Source: Oceanospirillaceae bacterium
GTDB lineage: Bacteria; Pseudomonadota; Gammaproteobacteria; Pseudomonadales; Oceanobacteraceae
Direction: 5' to 3'
Length of the DNA: 33,216 bases
Assembly (NCBI GenBank): GCA_002723385.1
Contig: PBNY01000079.1
Coordinates: forward strand, 1-33,216
The notes under the pieces are model-generated. The model saw only the letters and a program-made list of their open reading frames with translations, ran no database searches and had not been told where the DNA came from. Each line of letters opens with the position of its first letter. Position 1 is the stretch's first letter. Both the position numbers and the translations under genes were made by a program. Below, piece after piece: positions 12,701-20,333 of the stretch.

Positions 12701-14592
12701 AAGGCATGTTCATCGACAACCACGACGGTGGCCGCCTATATGCGGCAACAGCGACCGAGATTCTGACCTCGACCAACGGCACCAGTTTTAGCAGCTACTT
12801 CACCCCGGCAAATCATCAGATTCATCGCTTCTCTGGTGGCTCCAACAGCAGCTACAGAACGCTGGCCTACGTGAGTGACGAAAGCGCCACAGCCATCAGT
12901 GCTTCGATTCAGGATGGTTTGCAAAACGGCGACGTAACAGCCACCTACACCCTGCCTTCAGGCGCAGGTACCGAACCCGGCGCAGGCATGGTGTACGTCA
13001 ACGTCAACAACACCGGTTTTGTTCAAAGCAGCCAGTACGCAGGCAGCCACTTGCTGATGGCTCAGAATGACCCTGACACGCTGTACACCACCGGCAGCCG
13101 TGGCTGGGGACGCGACAAGGGCACCTCGGTGTTTGTTTCTCAGGATGCCGGGTCCACCTGGAGTCTGCAGTTCCTGCAATACGACTGGGATACCAACCCC
13201 TTCTCGCCGTGGGATTCCACCTTGCTGGAACACAGCCCGGTCGCGCTGAACGTCGGCTGGTACGACGCGGGTTACTACACAGTTGGCATCAACCAGCTCA
13301 ATAGCCAGCAATTCGGTGGTTCCGGCAATTTCTTTGCCCATGCAACAGAAGATGGCGGCACCCACTGGAAAGACCTGACCAACGAATATCAGGGCGTTTC
13401 ACCCAATGCGCCTGCAGGCAATGACCCCTGGTCAACCGGTGGCCTGAACGTCACGTCTGTGTACGACATCAAGTTCCACCCGGCCAACAACAGCGACATC
13501 TACGCGGCTTACGCCGACATTCACGGTGTTCGTTCCACCGATCACGGTGCAACCTGGCAGATCCTGCCGAACGATCAGAACTCGATCTACGATTTCGCGT
13601 TCGATCCAGCCGACGCCAACACGGTGTTTATGGTCAACGGCAGCCAGCATGACTTCCCGTTCCGTGATCTGTCTCTGGTCGGTGCCGGTGGTGTGTACAA
13701 ATCCACCAACAAAGGCAGCAACTGGCAACGCCTGACACCCAACAACGCCGATTACAACCGTCAGTATCTGTCGATTGGCTACGACGCCAGCCGCGATCAT
13801 ATCTACGCCGGCAGCCACAGTGATGGCATCTCCCGCTCTCTCGACGGCGGCGTTACCTGGGAGAAATTCAACACGGGCCTGCCAGCCGTGAAACCCGGCA
13901 CCAGCTACGCCATGGACCTGGTGATTCCTCAAATAGAGGTACTGGCCAATGGTAATGTCTATGCGCTGGTCACCGGCGTTCGTCCGGAACTGACTGCCGC
14001 AGAAGTGACTCAGCTGAACATTCCACAGAATGAGCTGATCACAGATACCTCCAGCGGCACCCCCCAGTACTACAGCTGGATCAACAACGCGTATACCGGC
14101 ATCTACCTGCTGGATGTCGCCAACGGTGCAACCAGCTGGCAACTCCTGCGCGGCAATATAGACCTGTCCTCGCATGGCAACTGGAACGTCAACCACCAGC
14201 CCTGGAATCGCCCAATGGCCTTTGCCATCGATCCAAACAACAGCAACACCCTGTGGCTGACCGATATGGAACCTCGCACTGTACAACCGGGTGCCACCGG
14301 CATCTGGAAATCCACCAACGGCGGTCAGAACTGGAGCTTCGTGCAGCAGCACACCTTCGGTCTCGACATCAACGTTGCACCGGATGACAGCAACTATGTT
14401 GTGGTTGCCGGCCCCGAAGGCTGGGGCAATGGCGGCATGTGGGTCACCAAAGACGGCGGCCAGACCTGGGCGGCGGATGATCGTGCACCACTGCAGAACA
14501 ACGCCCATTCGGTATGCTTCGACCCTGCCGACAACAGCAAGATCGTATACGGCTACTTTGGCGGCGGCATGCTCTACGGCGATCGTTTCTGA
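9736..14592 (+). CDS. Large secreted BNR/GH74-like repeat protein
   Basis: This protein is 1618 aa. It has an N-terminal signal peptide (hydrophobic core ALAAVIAMCLVF, cleavage probably after SAAA, about residue 33). Then come a highly charged coiled coil (35-118), a beta-rich central region (about 180-750, possibly a beta-helix), and Asp-rich thrombospondin type-3-like repeats (about 758-830: DSDSDTVDDQFDLC, DDDVDTVNNATDIC). A propeller region (835-1618) has at least ten BNR/Asp-box motifs such as STDGGETF, STDAGANW, SQDAGSTW, SLDGGVTW and TKDGGQTW. The entry GIGGGGAMAGYSINPFNDQM and GTDMGTLFRS resembles the start of GH74 xyloglucanase/sortilin-type propellers. It may be an extracellular polysaccharide-binding or -degrading protein; catalysis is not proven. 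AGAGGGG precedes the ATG, and a strong terminator follows. Confidence 0.85.
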   Translation: MASHRSTTLIKTPVPALAAVIAMCLVFTASAAAIDEQDSTATLSRAEQRAQKQIDKEQQRLDNIHRKIEKKAEQISEKQNQALSANQVKKLEKLQAQLTRYLEKQQNVCERLAALKMLDLPDYCSIAPSQETDTDTAVTTTATASPDTESLSDTTLLRSLSADSQSLGTSPVAMSTTSQSVYVPQLLTALQSGPISDPNTFGVLPQNGDRLDAGSNTVTIDQNFTAGQLTDAQDSVALTGEFIVNANIALVVNGDWDASNPNTQNVLKTGASVEFDGDTGMTRVYKAASQYYGYPSLKIEATPDNKAFFGLKPGSAASFKYDKHVYLGSNISGGNVHLNGFSTGYIHDGYDRVATRDCDMPNTLFTNSGQFELRYYAGDNGSCDLSNLTILSPTGANALFTIGLSGSSTQNSTFNLNGLSVDGNVAYYTRPEFLMNDWVVRELSMTLPANAYPDISNWLLFDASTLPVGAASMSGIYYRNERSNPHGFSLAGGSLSSRTLDSVIFDFINLDPAESGDNYLFDGAGSANEVITIRNNISLQNLNGNQSSTFVTFNSSLQNGRQVQLENNVVFIPRINRAISLNEAGETPANILTRVSDNIFWGESGQEGYVADSLTASSATDIISSGAYISNAIFNARTDGTFAELDMPLSYTPATQATGDAPRFHDDQRRLATYGSSVLGLDGTDETAYYAFVTRHLSSADITRLNQLAGHSQYTASYQGVIQVSDLIDWVKQGFIPTTTTYHTTSSTGGMVGLTDTPAFTLADSDSDTVDDQFDLCSGTPTGEAIDDNGCSDTQKDDDVDTVNNATDICIETASGAAVNAQGCSDDELAGQILGFSSWGIGGGGAMAGYSINPFNDQMRFIGTDMGTLFRSLNGGTNWAPVRHSETTFSNLLGYVVNIGFAGPKTILHAPQGLNPVRSTDGGETFSAPASFDLVYSNDGDASNDERITGWYTDTQNVETVYAMTNLGLWRSTDAGANWTQVYSGSAMKGMFIDNHDGGRLYAATATEILTSTNGTSFSSYFTPANHQIHRFSGGSNSSYRTLAYVSDESATAISASIQDGLQNGDVTATYTLPSGAGTEPGAGMVYVNVNNTGFVQSSQYAGSHLLMAQNDPDTLYTTGSRGWGRDKGTSVFVSQDAGSTWSLQFLQYDWDTNPFSPWDSTLLEHSPVALNVGWYDAGYYTVGINQLNSQQFGGSGNFFAHATEDGGTHWKDLTNEYQGVSPNAPAGNDPWSTGGLNVTSVYDIKFHPANNSDIYAAYADIHGVRSTDHGATWQILPNDQNSIYDFAFDPADANTVFMVNGSQHDFPFRDLSLVGAGGVYKSTNKGSNWQRLTPNNADYNRQYLSIGYDASRDHIYAGSHSDGISRSLDGGVTWEKFNTGLPAVKPGTSYAMDLVIPQIEVLANGNVYALVTGVRPELTAAEVTQLNIPQNELITDTSSGTPQYYSWINNAYTGIYLLDVANGATSWQLLRGNIDLSSHGNWNVNHQPWNRPMAFAIDPNNSNTLWLTDMEPRTVQPGATGIWKSTNGGQNWSFVQQHTFGLDINVAPDDSNYVVVAGPEGWGNGGMWVTKDGGQTWAADDRAPLQNNAHSVCFDPADNSKIVYGYFGGGMLYGDRF

Positions 14593-14602
14593 GCAGGCAA
14601 CA

Positions 14603-14631
14603 AAAAGCCCCCAACAAATGTTGGGGGCTTT
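14603..14631. terminator. Bidirectional rho-independent terminator
   Basis: An 11-bp stem AAGCCCCCAAC / GTTGGGGGCTT with A-run and T-run flanks lies between the convergent secreted-protein gene and the cyclic-nucleotide-domain gene. It can serve both strands. Confidence 0.9.
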
Positions 14632-14652
14632 CCTGTCCCGATTTCAGTCGCC

Positions 14653-15123
14653 TTACCTCACCAGATCTATCTGCGCCTGCATTTCTGCCAGCTGTTGATC
14701 GAGGTGACGCAGCCGACGGCTGACTTCACGCATCAGGTTCATCTGGATCATGGTGAACTGTTCCAGATCTCGTTCATACAACCCAAACAACGACATATTG
14801 TGAACCTCCAGTGCCAGGCAGCTGGTTTCAGCAACCACGGAAGCGCTGCGCGGGTTCATATCCACCAGCGCCATTTCTCCGAAGCAGTCGCCGGGGCCAA
14901 AGCGATGCAGAATACGCTGTCCGTCCTGAGAGGCCTTTTCGACGATGGCGGTGCCTTCTTCCAGAACAAACAGAGACTGCGCGGCATCGCCTTCACGAAA
15001 GAAAGACTCCCCCGCCGCAACGGCGACGACCACGCTTTGTTCGCACAAATAGTCCAGAGTGGATTCTTTCAGTGCTCCGAAAATCGGCATACCTTGCAGT
15101 AACTGCAGGCGTTTGGACTCCAT
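14653..15123 (-). CDS. Stand-alone cyclic nucleotide-binding domain protein
   Basis: At 156 aa this is a single CRP-type cNMP-binding domain without a DNA-binding helix-turn-helix. The N-terminal helix LLQGMPIFGALKESTLDYLC is followed by the beta-roll (FFREGDAAQSLFVLEEGTAI) and the phosphate-binding cassette FGEMALVDMNPRSASVV (about 82-98), with its Glu and Arg present. Ligand binding is therefore plausible. The C-terminal helix (about 125-156) looks amphipathic and may dimerise. The partner is unknown. It lies 66 bp after the start of the PepSY gene's 3' neighbour region and could be read from the same promoter or its own. Confidence 0.85.
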   Translation of the reverse strand: MESKRLQLLQGMPIFGALKESTLDYLCEQSVVVAVAAGESFFREGDAAQSLFVLEEGTAIVEKASQDGQRILHRFGPGDCFGEMALVDMNPRSASVVAETSCLALEVHNMSLFGLYERDLEQFTMIQMNLMREVSRRLRHLDQQLAEMQAQIDLVR

Positions 15124-15188
15124 ACCCCTGACTCCCGACGGATGGTTTCTTAAACCATAACGTCCGTGATTTCAGAGAACAGCCCAAA

Positions 15189-16541
15189 CTACCGGGTAGG
15201 AACAAGTCGGCTCAAATAGTGTTTCATCGGCACCAACAGATATTCGATCAGAAGAATCACCACCACGGATATCGCCAACAGTGGCAGACAGGCCACCCAA
15301 AACAGCAGCAAAGCTGCCATCAACACAGGAATACGCCGCCCCTGAAGTTTGGGTGGTGCGCCCAGAGAATCTGCGGGCTTGCGCCGCCACCACAACACCG
15401 CGCCACTGATGCTGATAGCAACCAGTGCCAGTGCCGTAAAGACACCCAACAGCTGATTAAACCAGCCAAACAAATGGCCTTCGTGGGCGGCAATACCTAT
15501 GCCGATGGCGCGATCCAGTGCGGATTTGTCCTCAAAGGTACGCATCCGGGTCACATCGCCACTGTTGCCATCAATCCAGGCATCGGCCCGCAACGGGCGA
15601 TTCTGATGACGGGACTGGGCTTTCCAGAGGTTTTTCTCACCATTCGCCACCGACAACACCACCGGAGGAGCCAGTTTGAGCGCTGTTGCTTGCTGAAGTA
15701 CCGCATTCGTCAGATTGACTGACGCCACCGCTTTTGGCCCCCAGGTTTGCTTTTCCTGTTGTCGGCCCTGACTCCAGCTTTGTTGCACCGGCGCTGGCTT
15801 TGACCACTGCCGAATCTCGTTGAAAGCACCGCCCCACACCAACGCCCAGGGCAAGCCGGTAATCAGCAGAAACAGCGCCAGTACTGAGACGTACCAGCCC
15901 AGAGTCGAATGCAGATCACGCCAAAACAGCCGTCTGCCTGCCCGTGTACGGATGTACAAGATACCCGCCAAACCATCGCGCTTCGCCCAGCTCATCAGCA
16001 AGCCCGTCACAATCAGCACAATGGCCCAGCAACTGGCCAGCTCCACCAGAATCGAACCGACATTCCCGGCCAGCAATTCCCCGTGAAAGGTACGCACCAT
16101 GCGGATAAAGCTCTCTTCGTAGCCTTGCACATGCAGCACATCCAGCGTCCATGGGTTGACCGTGACGTTGGTGCGCTCGCCCTGATGCAACACGCTGATC
16201 ACCACCGCATCGTCGGCTTCCAGCGGCAGTCGGTAACTCATAAAACGACTGCCAGGCAACGCCGCCAATGCAGTCTGTATTTGCTCGTTGGCACTGCTGC
16301 GCTCACCCACCATGACCAATTGGCTGTACGGCTCGAAAGCCTGGGCATCAAACCAGGGTTTGAACAGATAAATCGCCCCCGAAATCGACAGGGTAATCAC
16401 AAACGGAATGCAGAACAGACCGGCGTAAAAGTGCCAGCGCCACAGCACTGGATACCAGTGTTTCGAGCGGCTCATTGTTGCGGCAGAACCCGCTGATTCA
16501 GCCGGTGCGCGAGAAGAAGCGACAGAAGACATGGACGACAT
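15189..16541 (-). CDS. PepSY-domain transmembrane protein (iron-regulated type)
   Basis: This protein of 450 aa has the PepSY_TM layout: helix 1 near residues 37-62 (WRWHFYAGLFCIPFVITLSI), a periplasmic PepSY-like part, helices near 160-185 and 210-235 (STLGWYVSVLALFLLITGLP), a second periplasmic domain and final helices ending at about 440. Conserved histidines flank the helices (HFYAG, HSTLGW, HEGHLFGW). Such proteins often accompany TonB-dependent siderophore or metal receptors and may act as inner-membrane reductases or transport helpers. It starts 27 bp after the receptor gene stop, with AGGA about 9 nt before the ATG, so the two form an operon. Confidence 0.88.
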   Translation of the reverse strand: MSSMSSVASSRAPAESAGSAATMSRSKHWYPVLWRWHFYAGLFCIPFVITLSISGAIYLFKPWFDAQAFEPYSQLVMVGERSSANEQIQTALAALPGSRFMSYRLPLEADDAVVISVLHQGERTNVTVNPWTLDVLHVQGYEESFIRMVRTFHGELLAGNVGSILVELASCWAIVLIVTGLLMSWAKRDGLAGILYIRTRAGRRLFWRDLHSTLGWYVSVLALFLLITGLPWALVWGGAFNEIRQWSKPAPVQQSWSQGRQQEKQTWGPKAVASVNLTNAVLQQATALKLAPPVVLSVANGEKNLWKAQSRHQNRPLRADAWIDGNSGDVTRMRTFEDKSALDRAIGIGIAAHEGHLFGWFNQLLGVFTALALVAISISGAVLWWRRKPADSLGAPPKLQGRRIPVLMAALLLFWVACLPLLAISVVVILLIEYLLVPMKHYLSRLVPTR

Positions 16542-16568
16542 CCTGAAGAGAAAACCCAGAGTGGTGGC

Positions 16569-18878
16569 TTACAGATCGTAAGCCGCGTTCAGATACCAGG
16601 TGCGGCCTGGCCACGGATGCGCCACGTAGGCAATCTCGTTGGTCAGGTTGTCAATCCCGGCACTGACACGCCATTGAGACGTGAGCTGATAACTGGTTTT
16701 CAGGCCCAGTCGGGTAAAGCTGTCCTGCGCACCGTACACGTTCGACGCGGTGTCGGAATTATCCAACTGGCCATGGCTGTTGGACGCGTACTGAACGCTG
16801 CCGCCCAGATCCCACTGATCCGTGGCGTGCCAGGTCGCCAGCAGATTGCCGCGCCAGGTCGGCATGCGCGGGAACTGCTTGCCTTCGTATTCCGGCTTGG
16901 GATCGTTGCGCACAATTTCGGAGTCCAGCCAGGTCATATTGAAGCGCACATCCAGTTGTTCCAGCAGATCTTGCTGCTGCACAATCAGCTCGACACCACG
17001 GGTTTCCAGCTCGTCGATGGGCACAAAGGTACGTACCGATACGCCCTGGGCATTGGTGTCGGTCTGGGATTCGATCACGTCGTTGATGGTTTCCTGAAAC
17101 AGGTTCACCCGCACAAAACCATGCTCTAACTGGCGTTCGATCATCAGGTTATGGTGCAAACCGTCTTCCGGGCGCAGTTCCGGGTTGGCAACACTTTTGG
17201 AATCGTAGGCTTTGAACTGACTGTACAGCTCCTCGACAATCGGAAAACGGTACGCTTTGGCCAGCGAATAACGGGTAATCCATTCGTCCGTTGGCTGATA
17301 GCCAACCGAGAACTTGGGTGAAAAACGGCTAAAGTCGTTACCAGGAACCGAGACCAGATCAAACGCGGGCGTGTTGGCATCGTCGGCGGAATAATAGCCA
17401 TCCTGGCTCCTCCAGTGTTCGTAGCGGCCACCCAGCGACACATCCCAGGCCATATCCACGTCCCAATGCAACTGGGCGAACGCTGATGTCAGCACGGTTT
17501 CACCGCCGCTGCGACTCTTGAAGCTGGCACGATCACCAACACGATAGTTATCGGAATTGTAAACGTCGTAGTTCAGGCGGTAATGCTCGTAGCGCAGACC
17601 TGTGACCAGACCCAGGTCGTTCAGGCCAAACGCGCTGGCAATGTCATCGCCCTTCAGTTTGACTTCGGCGGTTTCCCAACCAGTATCACGATAACGGGAG
17701 ACTTCACCGGCACTGGTGTAGGCGGGGTCGTTCGGATTGGCTTTTGATTTGCGGGTTTCGTCTTTCAACACATCAAAGCGGTTGACGTTGGCTTCCAGCG
17801 CCCAGCCTTCGGCCACGCCACCTTTCAGACGCAAGCCTTTGGACAAGCTTTCACGCGCCAGAAAACGCTCACCCAAACGGCTTTTGGACACCGAAAACTG
17901 CGTGCCACTCTGAACCAGATTACCGCTCCAGACGGTGTTGCCCTGATCGTCTTTCAGGTAGGAGTTCTGCTTGTCGGTATCGGACGAACGATCTTCATAA
18001 GCCAGATTCAGCAGCGCTTCCCAACCGCCAAAATCGTACCCCAGCTTGAGTTTGTAGTTCTGGGTTTCGGTGTTCACCACGCCGGAGTCACCGTAAAAAC
18101 GGTGGATTCGGCCTTTATTGTCATCCCCGACAATGGCACCGGATACGTTGGTGAAATCCGCGTCCGTCAGCGAGTCAGAGGGCTTGGCACCGTAGTAAAA
18201 CGACTGCGGCTGGGAATCGTTATTGAGGTAGTTGTACGACAGGTAATAGCTCAGATCACGCACCTTGTTGCCGTAAGAGACAAAGCTCTTGTAGCCATCG
18301 ACCGAACCGTCGTAACCGTAATCCGAGAACTGCTGGCGGAAGTAACCGGCATCAAAGTGGAACTCTTCCTGCTGCGGAATCGCGGTCTCGATCAGCACCA
18401 CCCCGCCCATGGCATTACCACTGTATTCCGCCGAAAAAGGGCCATAGATCACGTCAACCTGGGCGATCTCACTGGCGGATACCATCGACCAACGCGGCGC
18501 GCCATTCCAGCGCGATTGCAGCAGATAATGCAGCGGTACACCGTCGGCAAACACCATGGAACGCGTGGTCTGGAACATGTTCGAGCCACGAATCCCCAGT
18601 GTGCCGTTGGAATCGCCAATAAAACGACGACGAACCACCAGACTCGGCTCAAACTTGACCAGATCTTCCGTAGTGGCGGTATTGATGCTGGTGAAATCGT
18701 CCGGGTTCAGCGTACTGGTCGGGCTGCTGTAGCTGGCGTCACGAACATCCGGCTGGGTTGCCCACACCACCACCTCTTCAACCGCATCATCACTGGCCCA
18801 GACCGGGCTGGCCAGCATCACGGCACAGGCCGTACCGATTGAATATCCCCAGACATTGCCGCTGCACTTCCGACTCAT
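16569..18878 (-). CDS. TonB-dependent outer-membrane receptor
   Basis: This protein of 769 aa has a signal peptide (residues 1-28, ...AVMLASPVWA) followed by the TonB-box-like EEVVVWA. The plug domain (about 40-165: LVVRRRFIGDSNGTLGIRGS, YGPFSAEYSGNAMGGVVLIE) and a 22-strand-type barrel follow, ending in GRTWYLNAAYDL. The ATG at 18878 was chosen because AGAGGA lies 9 nt upstream and the signal peptide starts there; a longer frame to 19019 lacks this. With the adjacent PepSY protein it probably imports a metal chelate (siderophore or similar), but the ligand cannot be read from sequence. A perfect palindrome at 18954-18971 probably controls it. Confidence 0.92.
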   Translation of the reverse strand: MSRKCSGNVWGYSIGTACAVMLASPVWASDDAVEEVVVWATQPDVRDASYSSPTSTLNPDDFTSINTATTEDLVKFEPSLVVRRRFIGDSNGTLGIRGSNMFQTTRSMVFADGVPLHYLLQSRWNGAPRWSMVSASEIAQVDVIYGPFSAEYSGNAMGGVVLIETAIPQQEEFHFDAGYFRQQFSDYGYDGSVDGYKSFVSYGNKVRDLSYYLSYNYLNNDSQPQSFYYGAKPSDSLTDADFTNVSGAIVGDDNKGRIHRFYGDSGVVNTETQNYKLKLGYDFGGWEALLNLAYEDRSSDTDKQNSYLKDDQGNTVWSGNLVQSGTQFSVSKSRLGERFLARESLSKGLRLKGGVAEGWALEANVNRFDVLKDETRKSKANPNDPAYTSAGEVSRYRDTGWETAEVKLKGDDIASAFGLNDLGLVTGLRYEHYRLNYDVYNSDNYRVGDRASFKSRSGGETVLTSAFAQLHWDVDMAWDVSLGGRYEHWRSQDGYYSADDANTPAFDLVSVPGNDFSRFSPKFSVGYQPTDEWITRYSLAKAYRFPIVEELYSQFKAYDSKSVANPELRPEDGLHHNLMIERQLEHGFVRVNLFQETINDVIESQTDTNAQGVSVRTFVPIDELETRGVELIVQQQDLLEQLDVRFNMTWLDSEIVRNDPKPEYEGKQFPRMPTWRGNLLATWHATDQWDLGGSVQYASNSHGQLDNSDTASNVYGAQDSFTRLGLKTSYQLTSQWRVSAGIDNLTNEIAYVAHPWPGRTWYLNAAYDL

Positions 18879-18953
18879 GTTGCTTCCTCTGAACCACATC
18901 AAAATTCGGCGGCAGAGGTTAGTGACAAAATTATCAGCCAACAATAGGGCAGA

Positions 18954-18971
18954 TTGTCGCACCTGCGACAA
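18954..18971. promoter_or_regulatory. Perfect 18-bp palindrome upstream of the TonB receptor, likely operator
   Basis: The arms TTGTCGCA and TGCGACAA are separated by CC. It lies 76 bp upstream of the receptor start. On the minus strand, CGACAA and GATAAT could form a -35/-10 pair with the palindrome covering the -35. It does not look like a Fur box. The cognate regulator is unknown. Confidence 0.6.
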
Positions 18972-19003
18972 CAGACCGCACCCTGAATGGAACAACAACC
19001 CGT

Positions 19004-19033
19004 TTGGGGGCACAGTCACCCCGGTGCTATAAT
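19004..19033 (+). promoter_or_regulatory. Promoter upstream of rsgA
   Basis: A consensus -10 TATAAT at 19028-19033 has a weak -35-like TTGGGG at 19004-19009, 18 bp upstream. It points rightward and would give an rsgA transcript with an untranslated leader of roughly 200 nt. Confidence 0.5.
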
Positions 19034-19079
19034 AACGTTATTCCAGCCTAATTATTCCGACCCTCTTGGAGAGCAGAAG

Positions 19080-19127
19080 ATGATTGTAATCAGCCCCTCC
19101 GGGAACGGCGTTCAGGCGATCGGCTAA
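19080..19127 (+). CDS. Possible leader peptide upstream of rsgA
   Basis: This is a 15-codon frame, MIVISPSGNGVQAIG, whose ATG is preceded by TTGGAGAGCAGAAG, a fair Shine-Dalgarno sequence. It lies within the leader between the TATAAT promoter and rsgA. It might be a regulatory leader peptide or an accidental short frame; composition gives no attenuation signal such as repeated rare codons. Confidence 0.3.
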   Translation: MIVISPSGNGVQAIG

Positions 19128-19213
19128 AATCGACTTTTCCAGTCAGTTCGCGCTCAACCCGATATCCCGGTGATGTGTTAACTGGAGCCTCGTGCTCCTG
19201 TACTCAAACCAGA

Positions 19214-19228
19214 TGACGCATGGCGTCA
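19214..19228 (+). promoter_or_regulatory. Small hairpin just before the rsgA ribosome-binding site
   Basis: TGACGC and GCGTCA pair across the triplet ATG. The stem ends one base into the AGGGG (19228-19232) that serves the GTG start at 19238. The ATG in the loop (19220) is also in frame with rsgA, but it has no Shine-Dalgarno sequence and would be hidden in the hairpin. This favours the GTG start. Confidence 0.4.
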
Positions 19229-19237
19229 GGGGTTATC

Positions 19238-20281
19238 GTGACTGATTTTTCTGCACTGATTTCATTGGGCTGGCAGCCCTTTTTCCAACAACAACTGTCC
19301 CTCGACGAATGGGAAACCGCACAACCGGCCCGCATCGTTGAGCAGCACCGTTCCCGGCTTGAAGTCGCCACGGCAAGCGAGCATCGGGACATTCCCCTTC
19401 TCCCCTCCATGCCAACACTAACGGTGGGTGACTGGATTCTGCTCGATCAACACGGCGTGTTTCTGAGAGCGCTGGATCGCACCAGCCTGTTCAAACGCAA
19501 GGCCGCCGGAAGCAAAATCAGCGAGCAATTGATTGCTGCCAATATCGACACCGCCCTGATCACCTGTTCCCTGAACGAAGACTTCAATCTTAACCGGATT
19601 GAGCGCTATTTATGTCTGGTTCAGGAAGCAGGCAGCGAGGCGGTGATTCTGCTGACCAAGGCTGACTTATGCGCCGATTCTGATGCGTTTATTGATCAGA
19701 TTCGGGGGCTGGACAACCGCCTGACGGTACTGGCGATGGACGCGCGCAGCCACGAACAAACCAATCAGCTCCAGCCCTGGCTGGGCAGCGGACAAACCGT
19801 GGCGGTGCTCGGCTCGTCCGGGGTGGGAAAATCCACGCTGGTGAATCAGCTGGCGGGCGAAGAACGTCAATCAACCGGAGGCATTCGGGAAGACGATGAC
19901 AAAGGCCGTCACACCACAACGCGCCGTTCGTTGCTGACTACCGCTTATGGCGGTCTGATTCTGGATACTCCCGGAATGCGCGAGCTACAACTGACCGGCA
20001 CCGAAGACGGTATATCCGCCACCTTTGCCGATATCGAAGCTCTGGCTCAGCAATGCCGCTTCGGCGATTGCAGCCACCACGACGAACCCGGCTGCGCCGT
20101 TCAGGCCGCCATCCAGAATAGCCAGCTCGATCCAAGGCGGTTGCGTAACTATGAAAAACTGCAACGGGAGTTGGCGCTGAACAACGCCTCTCTGGCCGAA
20201 CGCCGACAATCGGAACGCGACACCGCCCGCTACCATAAACGGGTGTTAAAAGCGTCTCTTTCGATCAAACGTGGGGAGTGA
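19238..20281 (+). CDS. rsgA: RsgA-type ribosome-dependent GTPase
   Basis: This is a circularly permuted GTPase of the RsgA/YjeQ family, which acts in late 30S subunit maturation. Its order is an OB-fold start (GWQPFFQQQLSLDEW), G4 (TKAD), G1 P-loop GSSGVGKSTLVNQL, a switch region (GGIREDDDKGRHTTTRR), G3 DTPGMRE, and the C-terminal zinc site CRFGDCSHHDEPGC (C-x4-C-x-H-x5-C). At about 347 aa it is of the variant type often found as a second RsgA-like protein, so a paralogue elsewhere is possible. The GTG at 19238 was chosen for AGGGG 5 nt upstream; the ATG at 19220 lacks one. It converges on cysG across a terminator. Confidence 0.85.
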   Translation: MTDFSALISLGWQPFFQQQLSLDEWETAQPARIVEQHRSRLEVATASEHRDIPLLPSMPTLTVGDWILLDQHGVFLRALDRTSLFKRKAAGSKISEQLIAANIDTALITCSLNEDFNLNRIERYLCLVQEAGSEAVILLTKADLCADSDAFIDQIRGLDNRLTVLAMDARSHEQTNQLQPWLGSGQTVAVLGSSGVGKSTLVNQLAGEERQSTGGIREDDDKGRHTTTRRSLLTTAYGGLILDTPGMRELQLTGTEDGISATFADIEALAQQCRFGDCSHHDEPGCAVQAAIQNSQLDPRRLRNYEKLQRELALNNASLAERRQSERDTARYHKRVLKASLSIKRGE

Positions 20282-20292
20282 TTGTCAGCCAT

Positions 20293-20319
20293 AAAAAAAC
20301 CGGCATATTGCCGGTTTTT
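20293..20319. terminator. Bidirectional rho-independent terminator
   Basis: A CCGGC/GCCGG stem with a 5-base loop is flanked by an A-run and a T-run. It lies between convergent rsgA and cysG and can stop both. Confidence 0.9.
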
Positions 20320-20333
20320 CTACTTGAAGGCGT

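Noticed and set aside
18900-19020. Fur box upstream of the TonB receptor
   Set aside because: No stretch there resembles the 19-bp GATAATGATTATCATTATC pattern; the only strong symmetry is the unrelated TTGTCGCA palindrome.
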